Assembly (NCBI RefSeq): GCF_019991125.1
Contig: NZ_JAGENB010000001.1
Span: forward strand, 1,116,001 to 1,180,000
Length of the DNA: 64,000 bases
From: Phyllobacterium calauticae
GTDB lineage: Bacteria; Pseudomonadota; Alphaproteobacteria; Rhizobiales; Rhizobiaceae
Direction of reading: 5' to 3'
The notes below the pieces were generated by a model. That model ran no database searches and was not told the origin of the DNA. It saw only the letters and a list, made by a program, of their open reading frames with translations. Positions 44,527-53,437 of this stretch are shown piece by piece. Each line of letters begins with the position of its first letter. The stretch's first letter is position 1. Both the position numbers and the translations under genes were made by a program.

Positions 44527-44795
44527 TTGATACCAACCCTCTGGATTTTGTTAAGCAGGACCGGCATTCCGCCGGTTCCGGACTGTGTTGCGGCCCATCC
44601 CGTCACAGCCGCCCCGAAAGCAATCTTGCACGGCTCACGGCAAAATTCACGCGGAATTTTGCCTCCCGGTCAAATATTGCGAAATAACCAAGCCCTATCA
44701 GTACCTTATGCAGATTTCGCCTGTGGAACAGGGCAAGCTATGCCCGCTGCCGCGCAGGCCGCGACAGACCACCGGATTCCTGGCGGGATCGCGCC

Positions 44796-45137
44796 TCAAC
44801 GCGCGGCAAAGCGGCCGGCACGGTTTTCGCGCCGGTAGCCCAGGCTATAGAGAAGCAGGGCCAGGATGGCGAAAACGACGAAGGTGGGCGTTGCAAGAAT
44901 CCACAGCATCAGCGGGTCCCACAGCACGGGATAGAGACGGGCCTTGAAATAGGCCTCGACGACGCCGAGGGATGAGGCGGAGAGCGATTGCCAGCTTTCC
45001 TGCAAGGGGGTGGTCACCAGATGCGACGCCCCCACGGACCGCGCCGCGTCGAGAACCGCAGCAATGATTGCCATGGCAAGCGCAATATAGGCAAAAAGCC
45101 TCAATACAGGTCGGATCACGTCTTTCTCCAAAGTCAT
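44796..45137 (-). CDS. Hypothetical membrane protein (113 aa)
   Basis: 113-residue protein with two hydrophobic segments: LFAYIALAMAIIAAVLDAAR (residues 14-33) and PLMLWILATPTFVVFAILALLLY (residues 75-97), separated by a loop of about 40 residues and followed by a basic tail RRENRAGRFAAR. Similar small proteins occur in rhizobial genomes. No function is known to me. It is a single gene on the minus strand between the BMP gene and tRNA-Ser. Confidence 0.7.
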   Translation of the reverse strand: MTLEKDVIRPVLRLFAYIALAMAIIAAVLDAARSVGASHLVTTPLQESWQSLSASSLGVVEAYFKARLYPVLWDPLMLWILATPTFVVFAILALLLYSLGYRRENRAGRFAAR

Positions 45138-45490
45138 CGGCCGGTACCATCAGGCGCCGGGAAAACGGTATTCTAGCGTGGAACGCCTACCGGTTGAATG
45201 CAAACTTACCGGCATTTTGGGACCGAACGATGAAGTTTCCCTGAAAATTCGCAGCAATTTCAGTGACAAAGGAATGAAATTATGCCAAAGCGCATTTATG
45301 TTGAAATAGGTGTTGAACAAGAGCCTGTTCTGACTATAGTGCGCGCCGCACGGGGTCGTTGTTGGCTAACCATCTTCAAGTGACTCGCGCAAACTCCAAA
45401 GACTGAGTGACCGATGGTTGACGGTGCTCCTGAGCCGGGTTTTCCGGCTGAGAACGACCAACCCGACCGGCCCCATGCCGGACGAATTGC
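45138..45490 (+). other. Structured gene-free stretch upstream of tRNA-Ser
   Basis: No protein gene is visible. A promoter-like pair is TTGAAC (45313-45318) and TATAGT (45335-45340) with 16-nt spacing, oriented to the tRNA. Between it and the tRNA lie inverted repeats: AACCATC with GATGGTT, and AGCCGG-GTTTT-CCGGCT. It may hold a processed leader or an unrecognised small RNA. Confidence 0.35.
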
Positions 45491-45581
45491 GGAGAGGTGG
45501 CCGAGTGGTTGAAGGCGCACGCCTGGAAAGTGTGTTTACGTCAAAAGCGTAACGCGGGTTCGAATCCCGCTCTCTCCGCCA
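45491..45581 (+). tRNA. tRNA-Ser (GGA)
   Basis: A 91-nt class II tRNA including genomic CCA. The acceptor stem pairs GGAGAGG with the 3' TCTCTCC; the anticodon loop CTGGAAA (stem CACGC/GTGTG) gives anticodon GGA; a long variable arm is present (TGTTTACGTCAAAAGCGTAACG); the T-loop contains GGGTTCGAATCCC. It reads UCC and UCU codons. Confidence 0.95.
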
Positions 45582-45606
45582 GTTCCCTTCCTTTGACACC
45601 GATCCA

Positions 45607-46386
45607 TCAGATATAGCCGAGAGATGCCAGCAGGCGCTTTGCCGCCGGCGGAACATCGTCATCGGAAAACAGCGCGGTGTAGGCCCCCGTGTGGGCAAAC
45701 GGGTTTTCCGCAACATAATCGTCATTCGACTGCTCATCCGCGCCAAGAACGACGTGCCGCGCATGATCCGCACTCGACAGCCGGATGCCGCAATACCGGG
45801 CGATATAGGCGCCGACTTCGGCGGGATATCGCAGCAGATCCTCCTGCCTTATGGCGATGTGATCGACCTCGTTTTCCCAGGACCGCCACGCCCCGATGGC
45901 GCCGACCCACTGTTCGAAACCATGATTGACGTCGTCGGCTATTTGCTTGCGCAGCATGCTCGCCACCACATCCCGGCCATCCCTGTAGATGTAGATCACC
46001 TTGGCATTGGGGAAATGCGCCTTGATTTCCCGCATGTGAAACACGTAGTCAGGCCATTTGTCGCCCCATTTCCAGCGCGGCCTGTTGCCATAAACCGCGT
46101 GAAGCGCGGCGGGGAAGCCAAGCTCCGCCTCGTCGCCCGAAAGCTTCATTCGATAATTCCAGTGTTGCAGCCATTCCGTGTTTTCAACTTCCAGATGCTT
46201 GTTGTGCAGCCAGTCGGAAAGTGAAAATTCATGCTTCCATGCGCCCCAAGCAAACAGAGCCCATTCATTAGAAATAGTAATACCGTTCTCATTCAATATT
46301 CGAACGAGCGCTGTTGTACCACTTCTCTTGCATCCACAGATTATCACTGGACTAAGTTTTGAATCGTCCCCCATATACCCCTGCAT
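45607..46386 (-). CDS. Sulfotransferase family protein
   Basis: 259-residue enzyme resembling PAPS-dependent sulfotransferases. The 5'-phosphosulfate loop is CGCKRSGTTALVRIL near the start and a 3'-phosphate motif IYIYRDGRDVVAS is near residue 135. Start ATG 46386 follows GGGG; an ATG four codons later is possible. The gene points at tRNA-Ser, and its upstream region (46390-46600) is AT-rich, suggesting foreign origin. The acceptor substrate is unknown. Confidence 0.88.
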   Translation of the reverse strand: MQGYMGDDSKLSPVIICGCKRSGTTALVRILNENGITISNEWALFAWGAWKHEFSLSDWLHNKHLEVENTEWLQHWNYRMKLSGDEAELGFPAALHAVYGNRPRWKWGDKWPDYVFHMREIKAHFPNAKVIYIYRDGRDVVASMLRKQIADDVNHGFEQWVGAIGAWRSWENEVDHIAIRQEDLLRYPAEVGAYIARYCGIRLSSADHARHVVLGADEQSNDDYVAENPFAHTGAYTALFSDDDVPPAAKRLLASLGYI

Positions 46387-46599
46387 CACCGCCCCAATAT
46401 CATTATATTCTTTTATTGTTCTAATTTATGTCAAGGGTATCAGCGAAATATACAGCAGGAAATACGCGGCGTGGCCGGGTATCACTTAGATTTGAACAGT
46501 ATATCCCTTGGGAGCGCCGACCGGCCAAAGCCTCGAACCGCACGCGAAACCTCTGTGATTGTGCATTGATCCGCACTGTGGAAAACTATTTGCGGGAGA

Positions 46600-47121
46600 A
46601 TGGGACGGTCCCACGATTCGGCACAGGGGCCGGGGCGATGGGCCGGCATCATGGGGAGGTGTGCATTGCTCGGCTTGCCAGCACTGATCGGCATGATTGT
46701 TGTCGGTATTTCAGTGGGCGTCCTTGCCGTGCACCTGGCTGGCGGCAGCGCGCGGCCGCGCCTCATCGATGACGACGAGACCCGATCGATCTTCCTTGCC
46801 GATTTCCCCGAAAGCCGCATCGGGCCGATTGTCTACACGCACGACCGGCGGACGGCGTTTTTCGAACTCCCGACGCACCGGACCGGCATTGTGCATGGCA
46901 TCGGCAACAAGTTCCTGACGCGCTGTATTTCCGCGCCCGATGTTGCAGGCGCAGAACCGGCCGGCGATCGCGCGCTCAACGTGCGCTGGCAGGACATCAC
47001 CTGGCCGCGCCAGACATTTTCATTTGCCAGCGAAACAGAGCGACGTATCGTCCGGGCCTGGCTTCAGGCTCCAGCGATGTCTGCCGTAGGGATCACCCAT
47101 GAACGCGCCCATGTTCTTTGA
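46600..47121 (+). CDS. Hypothetical protein with one membrane segment
   Basis: 173-residue frame; ATG 46651 (MGRCALLGLPALIGMIVVG) may be the true start, just ahead of the single hydrophobic segment. The rest is probably periplasmic, with several short beta-like stretches (SRIGPIVYTHDRRTAFFELP) and no recognised domain. Its end overlaps the next gene by 23 nt, which suggests coupled translation with the hydroxylase. No function is proposed. Confidence 0.55.
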   Translation: MGRSHDSAQGPGRWAGIMGRCALLGLPALIGMIVVGISVGVLAVHLAGGSARPRLIDDDETRSIFLADFPESRIGPIVYTHDRRTAFFELPTHRTGIVHGIGNKFLTRCISAPDVAGAEPAGDRALNVRWQDITWPRQTFSFASETERRIVRAWLQAPAMSAVGITHERAHVL

Positions 47122-48031
47122 CGTCACGAAACTGGCCGTCCCGTTCTATATCCTTGCCATCCTCATTGAACTCGTGGCCATCCGCTACTGGCACCGCAAA
47201 GGCGACTTTGAGACGCGCGATACACTGACCAGCCTGCTGATGGGCACGGGCAATGTCGCCGCCGGGCTGCTTCTGGGTTTCGTTTCGGTGACAGCCCTGA
47301 TGTGGGTCTGGCAGTTCCGCTTGTTCGATCTCGGCCTGCACTGGTGGGTGTTCATCGCGGCGTTCGTTTTCGACGATCTGCGCTATTACTGCTATCACCG
47401 TATTGCCCACCGCGTACGCTGGGTCTGGGCAGAACATGTCAACCATCACTCCAGCCAGCATTACAACCTTTCCACGGCCCTGCGCCAATCCTGGACCGGT
47501 CAGATAACCGGCATGTTCGTTCTGCAGGTGCCGATGGTGCTGCTCGGGTTCCACCCCGCCGTGATCGCCTTTGTCTACGGGTTCAACCTCGTCTACCAGT
47601 TCTGGATTCATACCGAAACCATCGGCAAGATGTGGCGCCCGTTCGAATTCATCTTCAACACCCCGTCGCATCACCGCGTGCATCACGCGACCAACCCGCG
47701 TTATCTCGATGCCAATTTTGCCGGCACGCTGATCATCTGGGACCGCATGTTCGGGACATTCGTCGAAGAGCTGGACGAGGATGTTCCGCGCTATGGGATC
47801 GTCCGGAATATCGGCACATTCAACCCGGTGCGTGTGGCCTTCCACGAATGGGCCGGCATGCTCAAGGATGTTTTCTCGCCGGGCCTGACCTTGCGCGAGC
47901 GGCTGCTCTACATGGCCGCACCGCCGGGCTGGAGCCATGATGGCAGCCGCAGAACCTCGGAAGACCTGAAAGCGGACTATATCAGGCGGCATCCCGGGGA
48001 AGCGGGCAAGGCCGGCCTGCCAAAACTGTGA
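47099..48031 (+). CDS. Fatty acid hydroxylase/alkylglycerol monooxygenase-like membrane enzyme
   Basis: 310-residue membrane protein of the sterol desaturase/fatty acid hydroxylase superfamily. Diiron-binding His clusters are HRIAH (HX3H), HVNHHSS, the HTE segment and SPSHHRVHHA-like NTPSHHRVHH. Local pattern (SSQHYNLSTALRQS, YQFWIHTE, LIIWDRMFGTF) matches alkylglycerol monooxygenase, which cleaves ether bonds of glycerolipids, better than fatty acid hydroxylase. Start at ATG 47099, overlapping the previous gene by 23 nt. The next gene is a lysoplasmalogenase homologue. Ether-lipid chemistry is inferred. Confidence 0.85.
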   Translation: MNAPMFFDVTKLAVPFYILAILIELVAIRYWHRKGDFETRDTLTSLLMGTGNVAAGLLLGFVSVTALMWVWQFRLFDLGLHWWVFIAAFVFDDLRYYCYHRIAHRVRWVWAEHVNHHSSQHYNLSTALRQSWTGQITGMFVLQVPMVLLGFHPAVIAFVYGFNLVYQFWIHTETIGKMWRPFEFIFNTPSHHRVHHATNPRYLDANFAGTLIIWDRMFGTFVEELDEDVPRYGIVRNIGTFNPVRVAFHEWAGMLKDVFSPGLTLRERLLYMAAPPGWSHDGSRRTSEDLKADYIRRHPGEAGKAGLPKL

Positions 48032-48061
48032 CACGGCACTGAAACCTCGCGGGGGACGGCA

Positions 48062-48739
48062 ATGACACCCAGGACACAACCGGCCATCCGACCGGCGCTG
48101 CACAGGCTGTTCGCGATTGCGGCGGTGGCAGCCATTGCCAGCGCGCTGCTCGGCACGGACGGGCGCTGGCTGCACTATGTCAGCAAGCCGCTGGCGACTG
48201 CGCTGCTGCTGCTCCTGGTCGTGCAGACGGCCAACCCGGTTTCAAAGCGCTATCAATGGGCGATTGCCGCGGGCCTGGTCTTTTCGCTGTGCGGCGATAT
48301 TTTCCTGATGCTGCCGCAGGATCTGTTCGTCGCCGGGCTGATCTGTTTCCTCATCACGCACTGCGCCTATATCATCGCGCTGACCGGTGATGTCCGCCTC
48401 GGCGCCGCGCCCCTCACCTTCGCCGTCTGCGCCCTTTTGGCGCTGGCAATCGTCTGGGGCCTTTGGTCAAGCCTGCCTGCGGAACTGAAGCTTCCTGTCA
48501 CGGTCTATGCGGCGGTTCTGGCCGCGATGGGCGCCCAGGCGATCAGCCGGGCCCAATGCCTTGCAACGCCCCCTGCCCGGCTGGCGGGCATGGGCGGCAT
48601 GCTGTTTCTGGCCAGTGACACGCTGCTGGCCTATGGGAAATTCCGCTTCGCCATGCCGCTTGGCCCCCTCTGGGTGCTGGGAACCTATTATGCGGCGCAA
48701 TGGTTCATTGCGCGGTCGGTCGCTTCATCCGGTCAGTGA
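48062..48739 (+). CDS. YhhN-family protein (lysoplasmalogenase homologue)
   Basis: 225-residue inner-membrane protein with about eight short hydrophobic helices and the family pattern LHYVSKPLATALLLLLVVQT, GDIFLMLPQDLFVAGLICFLITH and LFLASDTLLAYGKF. YhhN and human TMEM86B hydrolyse the vinyl-ether bond of lysoplasmalogen. It lies 30 bp after the AGMO-like gene on the same strand, so both probably act on ether lipids. No plasmalogen synthesis gene is seen in the window. Confidence 0.88.
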   Translation: MTPRTQPAIRPALHRLFAIAAVAAIASALLGTDGRWLHYVSKPLATALLLLLVVQTANPVSKRYQWAIAAGLVFSLCGDIFLMLPQDLFVAGLICFLITHCAYIIALTGDVRLGAAPLTFAVCALLALAIVWGLWSSLPAELKLPVTVYAAVLAAMGAQAISRAQCLATPPARLAGMGGMLFLASDTLLAYGKFRFAMPLGPLWVLGTYYAAQWFIARSVASSGQ

Positions 48740-48840
48740 AACTCCGCCGTGTCTCCCAATCACCGCATTGGCGGTTTTCCGGCGGGAGAATTGCGGGTAG
48801 ATTTGCCGATATACAGGAAACAGTGACAGGTCTGATCATC

Positions 48841-49248
48841 ATGCGGAACACGGTTGCCTCGCTTTTTCTCATGGCCGTCCTGCCGGTAACGGCGGCACTG
48901 GCTGAAGATCTCAAACCGATGGATATGGATGCCGTCGATCCCGATCTGCTCGAAAGCTTTTTTGGCCCATGGCAGATCCGCGACGAAGGCGGCAACAGGC
49001 TGTGCAAGGTGACGCTCAAACGGGACGAGACCATTGGCGGCTCGCAGATCGATATTGATCCGGCCTGCGTCAAGGCATTTCCCGTCATGGGCGACATCAC
49101 CGCGTGGCGGCTGAAGGAAAACTGGACCATCGAACTCGTCGACGCGACGCGCAAGACGCGCATCACCTTCGAGACACCGGACGAGACCTACATTGCGCAG
49201 CCGCAGACGGACGGCATATTCACCATCGAGCAACTGGCTGGCGAATGA
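48841..49248 (+). CDS. AprI/Inh-type metalloprotease inhibitor-like periplasmic protein
   Basis: 135-residue exported protein with a signal peptide ending near ALAE. The body has the AprI/Inh eight-strand barrel pattern: FFGPWQIRDEGGNRLCKVTL, ACVKAFPVMGDITAWRLKE and the later strands. Known members protect the host cell from its own secreted serralysin protease. The window shows no such protease. It is about 100 bp after the YhhN gene; cotranscription is possible. Confidence 0.8.
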   Translation: MRNTVASLFLMAVLPVTAALAEDLKPMDMDAVDPDLLESFFGPWQIRDEGGNRLCKVTLKRDETIGGSQIDIDPACVKAFPVMGDITAWRLKENWTIELVDATRKTRITFETPDETYIAQPQTDGIFTIEQLAGE

Positions 49249-49260
49249 GCGGCCGGACGC

Positions 49261-49689
49261 TCAGATTTCGGGTCCGGGCGCGGCCTGCATCATGCGGACG
49301 GCATTGATCTTCCAGCTGCCGTCGGGCTGTTTCGTCAACTGGTACAGCGCCGTCCAGTCCTTGCCGTCGGGACCGCGGATGACAACTTCCTGCACGATCT
49401 CGCTATCCGACACCTTGCTGCGGCCGAAGGCAAAATTTCCCGGCCGGTAAACGGGCTGGTAGGCCCGCTTGACCATCTCGAAAAACATGTCCTGATTGAC
49501 GAACTTGCCCTGAATGGCCGGCGAGGCGAAGGAATAGGCGGTTGCCGCATCGTCACTGAGAAAGGCGGCAATCTGCTTCCTGATGATCGACTGTCCCGTA
49601 TCAAGCGGTTCATCGGCCATCGCCGCGCCCGGCATGGCGATCAACAGGAACAGGCCGAAAATGATATAAGCGGGAAATGTCTTCATCAT
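49261..49689 (-). CDS. DUF4864 exported protein
   Basis: 142-residue protein with a signal peptide (AYIIFGLFLLIAMPGAAMA) and the pattern IIRKQIAAFLSDDAATAYSF, FVNQDMFFEMVKRAYQPVYRP, and WKINAVRMM near the end, typical of the DUF4864 family. Start ATG 49689 with AAGGAG 6 nt upstream. Convergent with the AprI-like gene. The function of the family is unknown, though the fold may be NTF2-like. Confidence 0.85.
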   Translation of the reverse strand: MMKTFPAYIIFGLFLLIAMPGAAMADEPLDTGQSIIRKQIAAFLSDDAATAYSFASPAIQGKFVNQDMFFEMVKRAYQPVYRPGNFAFGRSKVSDSEIVQEVVIRGPDGKDWTALYQLTKQPDGSWKINAVRMMQAAPGPEI

Positions 49690-49953
49690 GCCGTCTCCTT
49701 GCATCTGCCGGGACAACCAGCCGACAGGATAGACCTCTTGCGGATGAAGTCCACTGTCCGGTTCTTCCGCTGCAATACGTGGCGGTCATGGTGATGGATC
49801 ACTTTGCTGCGAATCCTGGTGATTGCGACTTGTTGCCACTTCAAGCCGGTCGGGCGATTGCTATTGGCCGGCTGCGGTGAAACAGTGCAAGCGAGTTCGG
49901 TGCTCGAAAGAGTGAGAGGCACGGCAGTCCCCCTGCCGCGAAAACATGTTTCC

Positions 49954-51225
49954 ATGAATACACCTGATCAACAGCATGGCACGGGCGGTACAACCGTGAC
50001 CGCTGCGCCTGCTCCGGCCATTGCCGGTGAATCCGAGACTGAATCGCGCTATTGGCGCCAGAACCTTGTCGTCTGCCTCATCGGATCGTTCACGACGATC
50101 GTGGCCATGACGCTGCTTCTGCCCTTCCTGCCGCTCTATGTCGAACAGCTGGGCGTCAAGGAACACGCGGCAATCGTGCAATGGTCGGGCGTGGCCTATG
50201 GCGCCACCTTTTTCACCGCGGCCCTCGTCGCGCCGCTCTGGGGCCGGCTCGCCGATCTTTATGGCCGCAAGCTGATGCTCATTCGCGCGAGCCTCGGCAT
50301 GGCCGTCGCCATGTCGCTGATCGGCATGGCGACGGACGTGTGGCAGCTCGTGGCGCTGCGTCTCGCTGCCGGACTGCTCGGCGGCTATGCCTCCGGTTCC
50401 ACCGTGCTGGTGGCGACCCAGACGCCGAAGGCGCGCACCGGCTGGGCGCTCGGCACCCTGTCGTCGGGCATCATGGCGGGCAATCTGGTGGGTCCGCTGA
50501 TCGGCGGCGGCCTGCCGCCGCTGATCGGCATCCGCCAGACATTCTGGCTGGCGGGCGGCGTGATTTTCCTGACCTTCATCGCCACCAGTCTTTTCATCAA
50601 GGAGGAGCGGCGCCCGCCGAAGAGCAAGGGCGCCAAGGTGACGGGCGGCTGGTCGGCGATTCCCGACAAGCGCCCCATCATCGCCATGCTGGCGACCGGC
50701 CTGCTGCTGATGCTGGCCAACATGTCGATCGAACCGATCATCACCGTCTATGTGGCGCAGCTGGTCAGCGATGCCAGCAAGGTGACGATTGTTTCCGGCG
50801 TCGTCATGTCGGCGGCGGCGCTCGGCAGCATCCTGTCGGCGTCACGGCTGGGCAAGCTGGCCGACCGTGTCGGCCATTGGAATGTGATCATTGCCGCCCT
50901 CGCCGTATCGGCTTTGCTGCTGATACCCCAGGCTTTCGTGACCGAGGGCTGGCAGTTGATCGGGCTGCGGTTCCTGATGGGGCTGGCGCTCGGCGGGCTT
51001 CTGCCCTGCATCACCAGCGTCATCCGGCACAACGTTCCGGACCGGGTCGCAGGCGGCATCCTGGGCTATTCGACATCATCGCAATATGCCGGACAGGTCG
51101 TCGGCCCCTTGGCAGGCGGCTTCATCGGCGGGCATTTCGGCATGCGCGCCGTGTTTCTGGCAACCTGCGTGCTGCTGGCCCTTGGTTCAGCCTATTGCTG
51201 GCTGGTACGGCCGCGGCAGTCTTAG
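49954..51225 (+). CDS. MFS multidrug transporter
   Basis: 423-residue inner-membrane exporter with twelve helices. The drug/H+ antiporter motif GRLADLYGRKLMLIRAS lies between helices 2 and 3, and GYSTSSQYAGQVVGPLAGG fits motif C-type antiporters. It resembles TetA/MdtG-like efflux pumps. About 40 N-terminal residues are hydrophilic and precede the first helix, so a later start is conceivable. ATG 49954 has only a weak ribosome binding site. The substrate is unknown. Confidence 0.9.
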   Translation: MNTPDQQHGTGGTTVTAAPAPAIAGESETESRYWRQNLVVCLIGSFTTIVAMTLLLPFLPLYVEQLGVKEHAAIVQWSGVAYGATFFTAALVAPLWGRLADLYGRKLMLIRASLGMAVAMSLIGMATDVWQLVALRLAAGLLGGYASGSTVLVATQTPKARTGWALGTLSSGIMAGNLVGPLIGGGLPPLIGIRQTFWLAGGVIFLTFIATSLFIKEERRPPKSKGAKVTGGWSAIPDKRPIIAMLATGLLLMLANMSIEPIITVYVAQLVSDASKVTIVSGVVMSAAALGSILSASRLGKLADRVGHWNVIIAALAVSALLLIPQAFVTEGWQLIGLRFLMGLALGGLLPCITSVIRHNVPDRVAGGILGYSTSSQYAGQVVGPLAGGFIGGHFGMRAVFLATCVLLALGSAYCWLVRPRQS

Positions 51226-51236
51226 TAAGCCAACAC

Positions 51237-51710
51237 TTACGCGTTACCGGCTTTCGCGGCGGCAGCGGCAAGCGCCTCGCCATCCATCCGGTAAAATAGC
51301 TTGTCCGGCAGCGGAGACGCATCGAAACCATTGTAGAAGGCCAGGACTTTCGGATTGTTGCGATCGGCGGTCCAGTCGACGCGCTTGTAACCCCGCTCCA
51401 GCGCCAGTTTGGCCAGTGCATGCATCAGCGAGGTCCCGGCTCCACTGCTGCGATGCGCCTTTGAAACGAAGAGCTCCTTGAGAAACAGGCCGGATTGCAG
51501 GCCCGGCCCCGGATAGATCGACGAGAACGCGGCAAAGCCAACGAGCTCATCGGTGCCGGCGACCAGGATTTCCGTCCCATCGGGCATATCGCGCAATCCG
51601 CGCAATATTTCCGCGCGCGGCGGACAGGGCACGTTGTAATGGGCCTGCATTTCCTCAAACAGGGCCGCAAGCTGCGGGTGATCCGACGGATTGGACAAAC
51701 TGACTTTCAT
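51237..51710 (-). CDS. GNAT N-acetyltransferase
   Basis: 157-residue enzyme. The GNAT core is seen as LFLKELFVSKAHRSSGAGTSLMHALA (acetyl-CoA loop) and VDWTADRNNPKVLAFYNGFDA. I take ATG 51710 (MKVSLSNP); an upstream ATG 21 bp earlier is possible. It follows the amino acid importer operon by about 80 bp on the same strand. It is convergent with the MFS gene. The substrate is unknown. Confidence 0.88.
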   Translation of the reverse strand: MKVSLSNPSDHPQLAALFEEMQAHYNVPCPPRAEILRGLRDMPDGTEILVAGTDELVGFAAFSSIYPGPGLQSGLFLKELFVSKAHRSSGAGTSLMHALAKLALERGYKRVDWTADRNNPKVLAFYNGFDASPLPDKLFYRMDGEALAAAAAKAGNA

Positions 51711-51789
51711 CAATCCCGCATTCCTTTCCATGCAAAGGCGGCTCCAGCCAATACCGGAACCGCCTCTTTCGTCTCTTCGGCCCTATGCT

Positions 51790-52620
51790 TTATTCGCCGG
51801 CATTGATGGTAACGGGCGTCAGCTTGTTGGCCTTCAAACCATACTTTTCCAAAAGTGCATCATAGGTACCATTCGCCTGCAGTTTTTCAAGCGCCACTTT
51901 CACCGCATCGCGCAATTGGGTCTCGCTTTTCAGAACCGGAATGCCGGCCAGAGACTGGCTGAATGCCTCGCCGAGCGTAACGTAAGTATCGGGTTCCAGC
52001 TTCTGATTGTAGGGAAGGGTTTCATTGCCCTGGGCCGCTGCCTGAAGACGCTGGCTCTTGATCTGCGTGCGGGCATCGGCGGACCCTTCCGTGCCCATGA
52101 CATTGATCGCGGGCTTACCCTTGGCAACGCAGTTGGCTTCGCTCCAGGCGGTGATCTGCGCGGGCCAATCCGTCGAGCGGCTGGCGCCCACCGACTTGCC
52201 GCAAAGATCGTCCACCGACTTGATTTCGCCGGCCAGGGCCTTGGATGTGTAGAACTGCGCACCCGACTTCATGTAATCGACGAAGTCCGCCGTTTCCTGG
52301 CGGGCCTTCTTGTCGCTCATGCCGGCCATCGCCAGATCGACGCGGCCTGTCTGCAGGGACGGCAGCATCTGGGCAAAAGCGATTTCCTGCCATTCGACTT
52401 TCAGACCAAGTTCCTTGCCGATGGCTTCGCCAAGCTCGATGTCAAAACCCTGCAGCACATTGGTGGCCGGGTCCTTGTAGGTGATCGGCGGATAGTTCGG
52501 CATGGTCGCGATAACCAGTTTACCGGCATCCTTGATGCGGGCCGGAAGGTCCTGTGCCATGGCAGAAAAGCTGAATGCCAGCGCTCCACCGAGAATTGCA
52601 AGCCGTGTCATGGTTTTCAT
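51790..52620 (-). CDS. Polar amino acid ABC transporter substrate-binding protein
   Basis: 276-residue periplasmic protein of family 3: signal peptide ending near SAMAQ, then KLVIATMPNYPPITYKD, LQGFDIELGEAIGKELGL and GRVDLAMAGMSDKKAR, the pattern of amino acid binding proteins. It contains two mature Cys residues that may form a disulfide. It belongs to the operon lyase-permease-ATPase-binding protein. The ligand may be the lyase substrate. Confidence 0.93.
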   Translation of the reverse strand: MKTMTRLAILGGALAFSFSAMAQDLPARIKDAGKLVIATMPNYPPITYKDPATNVLQGFDIELGEAIGKELGLKVEWQEIAFAQMLPSLQTGRVDLAMAGMSDKKARQETADFVDYMKSGAQFYTSKALAGEIKSVDDLCGKSVGASRSTDWPAQITAWSEANCVAKGKPAINVMGTEGSADARTQIKSQRLQAAAQGNETLPYNQKLEPDTYVTLGEAFSQSLAGIPVLKSETQLRDAVKVALEKLQANGTYDALLEKYGLKANKLTPVTINAGE

Positions 52621-52670
52621 GTCTGGTTCCTCTCTGGCCGGTTCTTCCGGCCTGTTGATTTCAGTTCGGC

Positions 52671-53435
52671 TCAGGACAACACCGCTGCGATGAAGTCCTG
52701 TGTGCGTTTTTCTTTCGGGCTGCTGAGGATGTCGTGCGGGGTTCCGGTCTCGACAATCCGGCCGCGGTCCATGAACACCACACGGTGCGCAACCTCGCGG
52801 GCGAAACCGAGTTCGTGCGTGACCACGATCATCGTCATGCCACTGGTGGCGAGATCGCGCATGACACTCAGCACGTCGCCAACCAGTTCCGGATCGAGCG
52901 CCGATGTCGGCTCGTCGAACAGCATCAGTTTGGGCTGCATGGCGAGGGCGCGGGCAATGGCGATGCGCTGCTGCTGCCCGCCGGAAAGTTCGCTGGGATA
53001 GGCATCCTTCTTGTCGGCCAGACCGACCCGTTCGAGCAAAGCCATGGCTTCCGGGATGACGCTGCTTTTCGCACGCTTCTGGACGATAACCGGCCCTTCG
53101 ACGATGTTTTCCAGCACCGTCATATGGGCGAAAAGGTTGAACCGCTGGAACACCATGCCGCTTGCCAGGCGCTGGCGCGAAATCTCCGCATCGGTCAGTT
53201 CATAGAGCTTGTTGCCCTCCTGGCGAAAGCCGACCAGTTCGTCGTCGACCCAGATGGCGCCGGAGTCGATGCGCTCCAGCTGGTTGACACAACGTAGGAG
53301 CGTGCTTTTGCCGGAGCCCGAAGGCCCGATGATACACAGGACTTCGCCGTGACTGATTTCAAGTGACACGTTCTGCAACGCGTGAAACGGCCCGAAATAC
53401 TTGTTGACGTCTACCGCTACGACCATGGCTGACAT
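52671..53435 (-). CDS. Polar amino acid ABC transporter ATP-binding protein
   Basis: 254-residue ATPase. Walker [10 protein letters not shown], signature [15 protein letters not shown], Walker [14 protein letters not shown] and switch His in VVTHEL are intact. It has the length and sequence character of GlnQ/HisP-type subunits. Begins 2 nt after the permease stop. Part of the same operon. Confidence 0.95.
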   Translation of the reverse strand: MSAMVVAVDVNKYFGPFHALQNVSLEISHGEVLCIIGPSGSGKSTLLRCVNQLERIDSGAIWVDDELVGFRQEGNKLYELTDAEISRQRLASGMVFQRFNLFAHMTVLENIVEGPVIVQKRAKSSVIPEAMALLERVGLADKKDAYPSELSGGQQQRIAIARALAMQPKLMLFDEPTSALDPELVGDVLSVMRDLATSGMTMIVVTHELGFAREVAHRVVFMDRGRIVETGTPHDILSSPKEKRTQDFIAAVLS

Positions 53436-53437
53436 GT

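Noticed and set aside
45491-46386. Integrated genomic island at tRNA-Ser
   Set aside because: No integrase gene and no direct repeat of the tRNA 3' end was found in the window. The sulfotransferase gene alone is not enough.
47093-48175. 360-codon open frame on the minus strand
   Set aside because: Antisense to the AGMO-like hydroxylase, whose His motifs and neighbours are convincing.
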